Shown: in pieces, positions 31,791 to 39,750 of the stretch
Layout: every line of letters starts with the position of its first letter
Numbering within the stretch: position 1 is the stretch's first letter
NCBI RefSeq assembly: GCF_014596725.1
Contig: NZ_JACVEG010000002.1
Location: 806,001 to 870,000 of the forward strand
Source: Vibrio sp. Y2-5
Lineage (GTDB): Bacteria; Pseudomonadota; Gammaproteobacteria; Enterobacterales; Vibrionaceae
Reading direction: 5' to 3'
DNA length: 64,000 nt
Position numbers and translations under genes: made by a program
Notes under the pieces: model-generated
The model's database searches: none
Seen by the model: only the letters and a program-made list of their open reading frames with translations
Told to the model about the DNA's origin: nothing

Positions 31791-31811
31791 ATTTGAAACG
31801 CAATTTCAAAT
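31791..31811. promoter_or_regulatory. KdgR-like operator upstream of sulP
   Basis: ATTTGAAA-CGCAA-TTTCAAAT is a perfect inverted repeat with 8-base arms. It fits the KdgR consensus core TGAAAC-N3-RTTTCA (GAAA-N5-TTTC). It ends 5 bases before a likely -35 element, a position suitable for control by KdgR. Confidence 0.6.
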
Positions 31812-31815
31812 TGAA

Positions 31816-31843
31816 TTGAACAAGGAGAGTTGTTGTCTATAAT
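31816..31843 (+). promoter_or_regulatory. Likely sigma-70 promoter of the sulP-galT-GH88-GH112 operon
   Basis: TTGAAC at 31816 and a perfect TATAAT at 31838 are separated by 16 bases. The transcript would start near 31850, giving a leader of about 97 bases before sulP. The KdgR-like dyad lies immediately upstream. Confidence 0.6.
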
Positions 31844-31946
31844 ATCTTTTATTAAATAATTTTTTTGTTTGTTAATTTTGGTCTTGTCTATTTTTGTGTG
31901 GTGATTCGCATTTTAAAATAGTTGCATTATAAGTGTATGAGATATT

Positions 31947-33566
31947 ATGAGCGGTCAGTTTATAACAGTTTTAGTTCGTTGTTTTCCTTTTATTGCTTGG
32001 TTGCCGCAAGTAAAAATGGACGTTGTAAAAACGGATTTATTAGCGGGATTAACTGGCGCTGTGATCGTTATGCCTCAAGGCGTAGCGTATGCAATGATCG
32101 CGGGTCTTCCTCCTGAATATGGTTTGTATACTGCAATTATTCCCGCGATATTGGCGGCTTTATTTGGGTCCTCAAATCATTTGATATCGGGGCCGACTGC
32201 CGCTTTATCCGTTATTGTTTTCAGTACTATTAGCCAGTTTTCTGATACTGGAACCCCTTTCTATATTCAGCTATGTCTTACTCTGACCTTCTGTGCTGGC
32301 ATCGTACAGCTGTTGATGGGCGTGATGAGAATAGGAGCTGTAGTCAATTTTGTTTCTCATTCGGTTGTGATTGGGTTTACTGCTGGAGCAGCGGTTGTGA
32401 TTACCGTTAGCCAATTGAGGCATGTACTCGGTCTAGACTACTCTTCGGCAAATACGGCGATTGAAAACCTATGGTTGGTAATACTACACCTTGATCACCT
32501 TCAGGTTTTCTCATTGCTCATCGCTCTGATAACCATCGCGAGTTGTATTGTGGCGAAGCGTTATCTGCCTTCTGTTCCAAATATGCTAGTCGCGATGGTA
32601 GCGTCAGTCCTTGTCGCTCTTTTGTTTACTTACAATGGCATTGAAATTGATTACGTCGATCAGATTCAAAGCTCAGTGCTTAAGCTTTCAGCTCCAGAAC
32701 TGGATCCAGCAATTATCGGAGAATTGTCGGGTGGGATTCTAGCGGTTGCATTATTAGGTCTGGTTGAAGCCATCTCAATTGGTCGTGCTGTAGCTTTGAA
32801 ATCAAAGCAACGTATATCCAGCAATCAAGAATTCATCGGCCAAGGTATTTCGAACGTAGTCGGGGCATTTTTCTCCTGTTATATGTCTTCAGGCTCTTTT
32901 ACCCGCAGTGGCGTGAATTTTAGTAGCGGAGCCAGAACGCCACTAGCAGCAGTATTTGCTGGGTTAATTTTGCTATTGCTGATGCCAGTTATGGCTGAGT
33001 ATGTCAGCTATATTCCGCTCGCTGGCATGGGAGGCATCTTACTAGTTGTTGCCTATAACCTCATTGATATCCCTTACATCCGCTCGATCATTCAACAAGA
33101 CAAGAAAGAGTCTGCAGTCTTAATAACGACTTTTGTTGCAGCCATTGTTTTACACCTCGAATTGTCTATCTACGTAGGCATCTTGATGTCGATGTTCTTC
33201 TATCTGAGAAAAACTTCTCGACCTGTTGTCGACAAAGTAACGCCTATCGAACTGGATATTGAAAACGCAAATTTTTCGGACACGCAGATCGTCAGAATCA
33301 ACGGTTCTATTTACTTCGGTTGCGTAGAACATCTACAGAGAGAACTGGACGCTATTGAAGCGAAACGACTCATTATTTTAGGAAAAGGGATCAATTTTAT
33401 TGACCATCTTGGCGTGCAAATGCTGGTTGAACTCACCACTCAAGGTAATCGAGAAGTCTATTTCTGCCATTTTAAAGCGAACGCTAAACAAGCATTGCTT
33501 CATGGTTCTTCCGTTTTCAAAGAAAACCATTTCTCAGAGCGCCTAACCTCACTTTTGGCAAGGTAG
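31947..33566 (+). CDS. SulP-family anion (sulfate) permease with C-terminal STAS domain
   Basis: An inner-membrane permease of 539 residues. The SulP signature MPQGVAYAMIAGLPPEYGLYTAIIP follows the first helices, with SGPTAALSVIVF and SSGSFTRSGVNFSSGARTP further on. A cytoplasmic STAS domain occupies about 435-535. SulP proteins carry sulfate or other anions such as bicarbonate. Here it heads the operon sulP-galT-GH88-GH112 inside an island with cytoplasmic sulfatases, so moving sulfate (export of the released ion, or exchange) is a reasonable inference, though direction and substrate are unproven. Confidence 0.9.
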   Translation: MSGQFITVLVRCFPFIAWLPQVKMDVVKTDLLAGLTGAVIVMPQGVAYAMIAGLPPEYGLYTAIIPAILAALFGSSNHLISGPTAALSVIVFSTISQFSDTGTPFYIQLCLTLTFCAGIVQLLMGVMRIGAVVNFVSHSVVIGFTAGAAVVITVSQLRHVLGLDYSSANTAIENLWLVILHLDHLQVFSLLIALITIASCIVAKRYLPSVPNMLVAMVASVLVALLFTYNGIEIDYVDQIQSSVLKLSAPELDPAIIGELSGGILAVALLGLVEAISIGRAVALKSKQRISSNQEFIGQGISNVVGAFFSCYMSSGSFTRSGVNFSSGARTPLAAVFAGLILLLLMPVMAEYVSYIPLAGMGGILLVVAYNLIDIPYIRSIIQQDKKESAVLITTFVAAIVLHLELSIYVGILMSMFFYLRKTSRPVVDKVTPIELDIENANFSDTQIVRINGSIYFGCVEHLQRELDAIEAKRLIILGKGINFIDHLGVQMLVELTTQGNREVYFCHFKANAKQALLHGSSVFKENHFSERLTSLLAR

Positions 33567-33648
33567 CGAGTAGATGTGCATTGATAATCGGTGCCCGAGA
33601 AGTTGGAAGGTTCGAATTTTACATTGTTTAGAAGGATATTGAGTCACT

Positions 33649-34704
33649 ATGAAAGCAACCCAGTTTGATGAAATTGAGCATCCCCACCGTCGTTACAACC
33701 CTTTGTTAGGTGAGTGGGTGTTAGTTTCTCCGCATCGTGCAAAGCGTCCTTGGAGTGGGCAACAAGAAATGCCAGCAGCAGAGGTTTCAATCCGTTATGA
33801 CAAGTCATGCTTTTTATGTGCAGGTAATGAGCGAATCAGTGGTGATGTGAACCCAAACTATACAGGTACGTTTGTGTTTAAAAACGATTTTGCTGCTTTA
33901 ACAGATGACACACCGGAAAAGGACTCTACGGATGACCCTTTATTCAAGCTTCACAGTGCAAAAGGCGAGAGCCGCGTTATCTGCTTTTCTCCAGATCACA
34001 GTCGCACATTGGCGGAACTTTCACACACTGAAATCGAGCAAGTCATTGCAACCTGGGTTAGAGAAACGAACAGCTTAAGTAAGCGTTATCCATGGGTTCA
34101 GATCTTTGAGAATAAAGGCGAAACCATGGGATGCTCACAGCCTCATCCTCATGGACAGGTTTGGGCGAACAGTTTCATTCCTACTATGGTGAGTAAAAAA
34201 GACCATCATCAAGCAGACTATTTTGGCAAACATGGCTCGCCGCTACTGCATGACTATGTTCACCGTGAACTGCAAAACAAAGACCGTGTCGTTGTAGAGA
34301 CTGAACATTGGGTTGTAGTGGTGCCTTACTGGGCTGCTTGGCCTTTTGAAACACTTGTTTTGCCAAAACAAAAAGTGAGTCGAATCACGGACCTTTCTGA
34401 TGAACAACAAGCCGATTTGTCCATCGCTCTGAAAGCGATCACTACTCGCTATGACAATTTGTTTCAGTGCTCGTTCCCGTACTGTATGGGATGGCATGGC
34501 GCTCCTTTCTCATTGGGCGATAACTGTGAACATTGGCAGGTACATGCTTCATTTTTACCCCCTCTTTTGCGTAGCGCTACAGTAAGAAAATTCATGGTGG
34601 GTTATGAGATGTTTGCTGAGTCTCAAAGAGATTTAACGCCAGAGCAAGCAGCAGAAAAACTCCGCGCTGTAAGTGCAGTTCATTATCGAGAAAAGCAAAT
34701 CTAA
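33649..34704 (+). CDS. galT: Galactose-1-phosphate uridylyltransferase
   Basis: Transfers UMP between UDP-glucose and galactose 1-phosphate (Leloir pathway). It is 351 residues long and has the catalytic HPHGQ motif ([13 protein letters not shown]), the N-terminal [22 protein letters not shown], a Cys pair for zinc (CFLCAGN), and [11 protein letters not shown]. It lies between sulP and the GH88 gene, not in a gal operon; no galK or galE is near. This suits use of Gal-1-P made directly by the GH112 phosphorylase without galactokinase. AAGGA precedes the ATG. Confidence 0.95.
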   Translation: MKATQFDEIEHPHRRYNPLLGEWVLVSPHRAKRPWSGQQEMPAAEVSIRYDKSCFLCAGNERISGDVNPNYTGTFVFKNDFAALTDDTPEKDSTDDPLFKLHSAKGESRVICFSPDHSRTLAELSHTEIEQVIATWVRETNSLSKRYPWVQIFENKGETMGCSQPHPHGQVWANSFIPTMVSKKDHHQADYFGKHGSPLLHDYVHRELQNKDRVVVETEHWVVVVPYWAAWPFETLVLPKQKVSRITDLSDEQQADLSIALKAITTRYDNLFQCSFPYCMGWHGAPFSLGDNCEHWQVHASFLPPLLRSATVRKFMVGYEMFAESQRDLTPEQAAEKLRAVSAVHYREKQI

Positions 34705-34737
34705 GTTATTCAATTTAATCTATAAAGAGTGTTCACT

Positions 34738-35907
34738 ATGACCGAGAAAGTATTTCTGCGTCCATTGCCATCTGCGTTGGACGAGCAGAATGTTGTTAAT
34801 CATTTACCTACTGTTGTGGAATCGATTCGTCGTAATATCGCCAAAATTGGCGAGCGTAACCCTAAAATAGGTACGGCATCAAACCAGTGGGATTACTGTG
34901 ATCAATTTGATTGGGTTTCGTCATTCTGGACTGGCGAGTTATGGCTAAGCTACCAAATGACAGGCCAAGAAGTCTTCAAGAACAGCGCTAAACAGCGTAA
35001 GAACTACTTTGCTAATATGCTTCTAGACCCGTTTTGGTTGGATCATGATTTGGGCTTTCAATACAGTCTAAGTTGTGTCGCAGATTACAAACTTACTGAA
35101 GATGAAGAATCGAAAATGATGGCATTGAGAGCCGCTGATCATTTGATTCACCGCTTCAGAAAAATTGGTGGTTATATTGTGGCATGGAATGATACCCATC
35201 CACTTGGTCCACAAGTGACGCTGGGTAAGTCAATCATCGATTCTCTACAAAATACAGCATTGTTATTTTGGGCTTCTGAGATCACAGGTTCTCCTGTTTA
35301 TGCCAACGCAGCAAAGCGTCATAGCGAAACGCTAGCGGAGCATATTGTCCGGGATGACTTCTCTACCTATCACTCTTTCAACTTCGATCCTATTACTCAG
35401 CAACCATTGAAAGGTGAAACATTCCAAGGCTATGCAGATGACTCTTGTTGGGCACGTGGCCAGTCTTGGGCTATTCATGGTTTTGCTCAGACATATCTAT
35501 ATACAAGAGATGAGAAGTTTTTAGCGCTGGCAAAGAAACTGGCTAAGTACGCGACGGATCGTATTACTGATGATGGTGTGCCCGTGTGGGATTACCTGCT
35601 TCCAAGTCATGAAATTCAATACAAAGACAGCTCTGCAGGGGCCATTACTGCGGCTGGCTTACTGCTTATCGCTCAATGTATTGAAGACGAAGAAGAAGCC
35701 AAAATGTACCGAGAGTGGGGGTTGTACCTACTTCAAGGCCTGATGAAGCAGTGTGACCTTACACATGATGAAAGTGCGCTTGGTTTACTGGCTCATGGAG
35801 CCTCTTTTGTCAAAGTCGGTCTATGCGACAACATGCTTCCTTATGGTGACTACTACTATCTAGAAGCGTTAATGCGTGCGAACGGATATCAGAACTTCTT
35901 CTGGTAA
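34738..35907 (+). CDS. Unsaturated glucuronyl hydrolase, GH88 family
   Basis: Removes the 4,5-unsaturated uronic acid from the non-reducing end of oligosaccharides made by polysaccharide lyases. It is 389 residues long with no signal peptide, so cytoplasmic. Family motifs: FDWVSSFWTGELWLSYQMTG, HDLGF (D104, matching the first catalytic Asp of Bacillus UGL), SIIDSLQN (D168, matching the second) and ADDSCWARGQSWAIHGF. I chose ATG at 34738 with AAAGAG upstream. GH88 members act on chondroitin, hyaluronan, heparin, xanthan or gellan fragments. Which bond is cleaved here is unknown. Confidence 0.93.
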   Translation: MTEKVFLRPLPSALDEQNVVNHLPTVVESIRRNIAKIGERNPKIGTASNQWDYCDQFDWVSSFWTGELWLSYQMTGQEVFKNSAKQRKNYFANMLLDPFWLDHDLGFQYSLSCVADYKLTEDEESKMMALRAADHLIHRFRKIGGYIVAWNDTHPLGPQVTLGKSIIDSLQNTALLFWASEITGSPVYANAAKRHSETLAEHIVRDDFSTYHSFNFDPITQQPLKGETFQGYADDSCWARGQSWAIHGFAQTYLYTRDEKFLALAKKLAKYATDRITDDGVPVWDYLLPSHEIQYKDSSAGAITAAGLLLIAQCIEDEEEAKMYREWGLYLLQGLMKQCDLTHDESALGLLAHGASFVKVGLCDNMLPYGDYYYLEALMRANGYQNFFW

Positions 35908-35944
35908 ATCCTCTGATTGTCTTCACTTTTATTTTTTGATTTAC

Positions 35945-35962
35945 GCGGGCAAGTCTGCCCGC
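35945..35962 (+). other. GC-rich hairpin between the GH88 and GH112 genes
   Basis: GCGGGCA-AGTC-TGCCCGC forms a perfect 7-base-pair stem in an otherwise AT-rich gap. There is no T run directly after it, so it is more likely an mRNA-processing or stabilising element than a terminator. Confidence 0.5.
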
Positions 35963-35988
35963 TGATTTAACGTTTTTGGAGTTTGAAC

Positions 35989-38175
35989 ATGAAACAGGTT
36001 TCTTCAACCAAAGGGCACATGACATTGCCTGTTGAGGTTGGACAAGAAGACGTGGTATTGGATTTATACCAACGTTGGCAAGCGGACGCATTACGAGACA
36101 GTGATGGCACTACTATGCCGGAATCATTAGCAAAGCAAGATAGCGATATTTACTCCGTCGTGTGTTTGGTTCGTGCTGACCAACAGTTTGCCAATCAACA
36201 CCCTGAATATTTACACCGCAAATATCTGATGTCATTTCCGGCCACAGCAATGGCCGAGACGCTTGTTATCCAGCCTCTTGATGGCTATAGCAAAGACAAA
36301 TATGAGCTTGATGATGACAGTGACCCGAAATGCTGGTGGGAAGTACGCAACCGCACGTTGAATACGGTTATCGATGTGTCAATGTGGGAATTTGACGCTG
36401 CAACTCAACAAGTGTTGATTAAGCAGACACAGCCATACCATGAATACACAGTCACCTTTATGGCTCGTCAGGTGTGGGACAGCGTATCTATGTACAACGC
36501 GCTAACTAATGATTGGAAAGGCCCTCGTATTAAGAGCTTGGATCCTTATCATCCTGAGTGTCGCCAACATTTAATTAAGCACTTTGCTCAATGGTTGGAT
36601 GAACATCCAAACACAACAGTAGTGCGATTTACGACTTTCGCATTCCTGTTCGTGATTGATACTGGCGAGCAAAATCAGGATATCTATCGCGACTGGACGG
36701 GTTATGGTGAAACCGTCAGCCCACGAGCATTAGAGGATTTTGCAAAGCGTTTTGGTTACCGTTTATCGCCAGAAGATTTCGTGGATGCGGGTTATTACAA
36801 CGGCACCTACAAAGCACCATCAAAGCGTTATCAAGATTGGATGACTTTCGTTCAGGAGTTTGTGGTTGATTTCGCGGCTGAGCTAGTCGAAATGGCACAC
36901 AAAGCAGGAAAGAAAACCGCCATGTTCCAAGGTGACCACTGGATTGGTACTGAACCATTTTTAGAAAGCTACCAAAACATTGGTCTTGATATCAACATTG
37001 GTGCGGTAGAAGACGGGGTGGCACTCCGTCGATTAACCGACTCCATGGGAGAACAAACCCGTGAAGCGCGTTTTTATCCTTATTTCTTCCCAGATGTTTT
37101 CCGTGAAGGTAATGATCCTGTTGTTGAGTCGATGTCTAACTGGGTGAAAATTCGCCGAGCGATGTTACAAAAGTCTCTGGACAGAATTGGTTACGGTGGC
37201 TATTTGTCATTAGCCAACAAATTTCCGCATTTTATTGACCATGTAACTGAGATATCACGTGAGTTTGGCGATTATCTGCAACACACACAGGGAACGGAAT
37301 CTCAAAAGTTACCGGGAAAAATCGCGGTATTAAGTGCTTGGGGTAAGGCTCGCAGTTGGCTGCAAAACCAAGCTAGAGATCAACGTTTCTACGTTCCGCC
37401 GCGTCCAGATGTGATGGAGTTTGTAGGCAACAACTTGTTGGAGTGTTTGGCAGGTTTGCCATTTGACGTTGAGTTCATCAGTTTTGACGACATTATCCAA
37501 AACGGTATAAGTGAAGATATCAAGGTTATCATCAATACGGGTGATGCCAACTCTGCATGGAGTGGTGGTGAATGTTGGGACAATAGTGAGGTGCTGGTCG
37601 CCCTGCGTAAGTTTGTCGGCCAAGGTGGTGGTTTGCTTGGGGTGTGTGACCCTTCCGCGTTTCAGAAAAATGGCCGCTATTTCCAACTCGGAGACGTATT
37701 TGGTTTAGAGAAAGAGACGGCACTGACCATGGGCCGCGTTGCCATGCCGTTGTCGATTGCAAAAGAACATTACCTAAGCAAATTCGTCACAGATGAACTG
37801 GATTTTGGCAACCCTAGCTACGTATACCCACAGGCGATCGATATCGCGGTATTGGCTGCTCAAGGCCAGCATCTCGCTCTAACTGCGCGCACTTATGGTC
37901 AAGGACGCTCGGTATACATGGGTAATCTGCCATTCAATATGAAAAATGCCCGTTTGCTACAGCAAGTATTGATATGGCTAAGCCACAATGAGACACAGCA
38001 GCATGCGTGGTTGTCAGACTATCCAAATGTTGATGTCGCTTATTATCCGCAAACTGGCATGGTTGCTGTCGTTAACTACGTAAGTGAGCCTCAGCAAGTG
38101 ACGGTATCTAACGCTAAAGGCGAGTTAGTGAATGTTAGCTTAGACGGTTATGAATGGAAGTGGATCTCCAACTAA
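35989..38175 (+). CDS. GH112 beta-1,3-galactosyl-N-acetylhexosamine phosphorylase
   Basis: Cleaves beta-D-galactosyl disaccharides with phosphate, giving alpha-galactose 1-phosphate. It is 728 residues long and cytoplasmic. A TIM-barrel-like N-terminal half carries FQGDHWIGTEPF, whose Asp (D316) matches the family's catalytic acid, and the C-terminal half holds GATase-like and beta domains. Characterised GH112 enzymes act on Gal-beta-1,3-GalNAc/GlcNAc or Gal-beta-1,4-rhamnose; from memory a V. vulnificus member is a Gal-HexNAc phosphorylase. I chose ATG at 35989, 7 bases after GGAG. Its place with galT and GH88 suggests the substrate contains galactose next to an unsaturated uronate. Confidence 0.9.
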   Translation: MKQVSSTKGHMTLPVEVGQEDVVLDLYQRWQADALRDSDGTTMPESLAKQDSDIYSVVCLVRADQQFANQHPEYLHRKYLMSFPATAMAETLVIQPLDGYSKDKYELDDDSDPKCWWEVRNRTLNTVIDVSMWEFDAATQQVLIKQTQPYHEYTVTFMARQVWDSVSMYNALTNDWKGPRIKSLDPYHPECRQHLIKHFAQWLDEHPNTTVVRFTTFAFLFVIDTGEQNQDIYRDWTGYGETVSPRALEDFAKRFGYRLSPEDFVDAGYYNGTYKAPSKRYQDWMTFVQEFVVDFAAELVEMAHKAGKKTAMFQGDHWIGTEPFLESYQNIGLDINIGAVEDGVALRRLTDSMGEQTREARFYPYFFPDVFREGNDPVVESMSNWVKIRRAMLQKSLDRIGYGGYLSLANKFPHFIDHVTEISREFGDYLQHTQGTESQKLPGKIAVLSAWGKARSWLQNQARDQRFYVPPRPDVMEFVGNNLLECLAGLPFDVEFISFDDIIQNGISEDIKVIINTGDANSAWSGGECWDNSEVLVALRKFVGQGGGLLGVCDPSAFQKNGRYFQLGDVFGLEKETALTMGRVAMPLSIAKEHYLSKFVTDELDFGNPSYVYPQAIDIAVLAAQGQHLALTARTYGQGRSVYMGNLPFNMKNARLLQQVLIWLSHNETQQHAWLSDYPNVDVAYYPQTGMVAVVNYVSEPQQVTVSNAKGELVNVSLDGYEWKWISN

Positions 38176-38201
38176 CCTTTCACTAAACAGTGAATAAACA
38201 T

Positions 38202-38232
38202 AAAAAAGGTGCATAATAATGCACCTTTTTTA
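38202..38232. terminator. Bidirectional terminator between the GH112 and sulfatase genes
   Basis: The stem AAAAAAGGTGCAT/ATGCACCTTTTTT with an AATA loop lies between convergent genes. Confidence 0.92.
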
Positions 38233-38286
38233 TGTATATGACTGCTGATAGTTACGTTAATCACTGCCTGTGATTAACGTAGCGTT

Positions 38287-39750
38287 TTAACGAGTCTTCC
38301 CACTCTTAATTGACTCATCCAGAAGCTTTTGCATTTGCTCTACTTTTTCCGGCATAGCGTCAGCAAGGTTGTTTAACTGACCAATGTCGTCAAGCAGATC
38401 ATACAGCTGAGCCGATGACATATTGCCTTTTTCATTACCAGTGTACTGACAAATGAAGTCGTCATCATGCGGTGGAATATAGGCATAACGCTGGTCGCGA
38501 AACACTTTTTTATACTGCATCCCTTCCAGTACCATACTTTCGCGTCCATCAGGATCGCGGCCGATTAACGCTTCGAGTTGTTGTTCGCTATCTGGGGCTT
38601 CGTCTTCTGTCAGCTCGTAGCCGATGATTTTAGCCAGACTATGGTAGAGATCGACCTGGTTGATCAATGCATGACTGTGTTTTTCATTGATGGTTTCAGG
38701 CCAGCGAACGATGAATGGCACGCGAGTACCGCCTTCAAAAAGACTGTATTTCCCGCCACGTAAAGGTCCCGCCATTTTATGCTCGCCATTGAGCTCTATT
38801 GCCTGATCCTTATAACCGTCATTAAGCACAGGACCATTGTCGCTAGAGAAAATGACGATGGTATTTTGCTTAAGTCCCAGTTCTTCAATTTTGTTAAGAA
38901 CCTGACCAATGCACCAGTCCATTTCTACGATGACGTCGCCACGCACACCATGTGGGGTAGCGCCTCTGAATTTAGGATTTGGAATACGTGGCACGTGTGG
39001 CTGGTGCATCGCGTAATAAAGGAAAAACGGCGTGTTTTGGTTTTGCTCTATAAATTGAATCGCCTTATCTGCGAATCGCTCGCCCATGGTTTCGTCGTTC
39101 CAAACCGCAGATTGTCCACCGCGCATATGACCAATCCGGCTGACGCCATTAATGATGGTGCCGTCATGCCCATGGTCATACATCACGTCGAGCAACTCTG
39201 GATGGCTACGCCCATTGGGCACATCAGAAAATGCTTTGTCCCAGTCGTAGGTCACTTCAATCGGGTCGTTAGGGTCTAGGTTTTCGACATTGTGATTATC
39301 GATATACACACAAGGTACACGGTCATTGGTGGCTGCCATGATAAAGGATTCATCGAAACCAACATCATTCGGTGTGCCTGAAATTGGTTTGTTGAAATCA
39401 AGGTTGCCGTCACCCAACCCCAAATGCCATTTGCCCACAATACCGGTGTTGTAACCTTGTGTTTTGAACATTTTTGGCAGTGTTGGCTGATCTTTACTGA
39501 TGATTTGTGCTGCGTCACCGGGTAACACTGCTGCGTTAGGGTTTCGCCAAGGATAACTGCCAGTCAGCAAACTATAACGAGAAGGAGTACAAGTTGCTGC
39601 AGTGGCATAACCTTGATGAAACTTAATGCCTTCGTCGGCCAGTTTATCGAGATTTGGCGTGGAAATATCGTTGGCGCCATAGCAACTCAGGTCGCCAAAA
39701 CCTAAGTCGTCGGCATAGAGAATGATGACATTAGGAGGAGTATTGTTCAT
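38287..39750 (-). CDS. Cys-type sulfatase (S1 family), cytoplasmic
   Basis: Hydrolyses sulfate esters. It is 487 residues long. The formylglycine site is C54 in CTPSRYSLLTG, a canonical C-x-P-S-R motif, and D14-D15 (YADDLGFGD) are the expected calcium ligands; GKWHLG and FSSDNGP are also present. There is no signal peptide, so it should act in the cytoplasm on imported oligosaccharides. It is the second gene of a two-sulfatase operon, its ATG overlapping the upstream stop by one base. The maturase at 41405 would activate it. The position of the sulfate it removes is unknown. Confidence 0.93.
   Translation of the reverse strand: MNNTPPNVIILYADDLGFGDLSCYGANDISTPNLDKLADEGIKFHQGYATAATCTPSRYSLLTGSYPWRNPNAAVLPGDAAQIISKDQPTLPKMFKTQGYNTGIVGKWHLGLGDGNLDFNKPISGTPNDVGFDESFIMAATNDRVPCVYIDNHNVENLDPNDPIEVTYDWDKAFSDVPNGRSHPELLDVMYDHGHDGTIINGVSRIGHMRGGQSAVWNDETMGERFADKAIQFIEQNQNTPFFLYYAMHQPHVPRIPNPKFRGATPHGVRGDVIVEMDWCIGQVLNKIEELGLKQNTIVIFSSDNGPVLNDGYKDQAIELNGEHKMAGPLRGGKYSLFEGGTRVPFIVRWPETINEKHSHALINQVDLYHSLAKIIGYELTEDEAPDSEQQLEALIGRDPDGRESMVLEGMQYKKVFRDQRYAYIPPHDDDFICQYTGNEKGNMSSAQLYDLLDDIGQLNNLADAMPEKVEQMQKLLDESIKSGKTR

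Larger units (their letters stand above)
31246..31946. other. Long divergent regulatory region between porin and sulP
   Basis: 701 bases of very AT-rich DNA with no supported protein gene. It carries the two KdgR-like dyads (31328-31346, 31791-31811) and the sulP promoter. The remaining stretch, about 31400-31780, has no recognised feature; it is long enough for a small RNA but I cannot identify one. Confidence 0.5.

Noticed and set aside
31890-31915. Possible CRP site (TGTGGTGATTCGCATTT) upstream of sulP
   Set aside because: The right half does not match TCACA, and it lies downstream of the likely promoter. Too weak to list.
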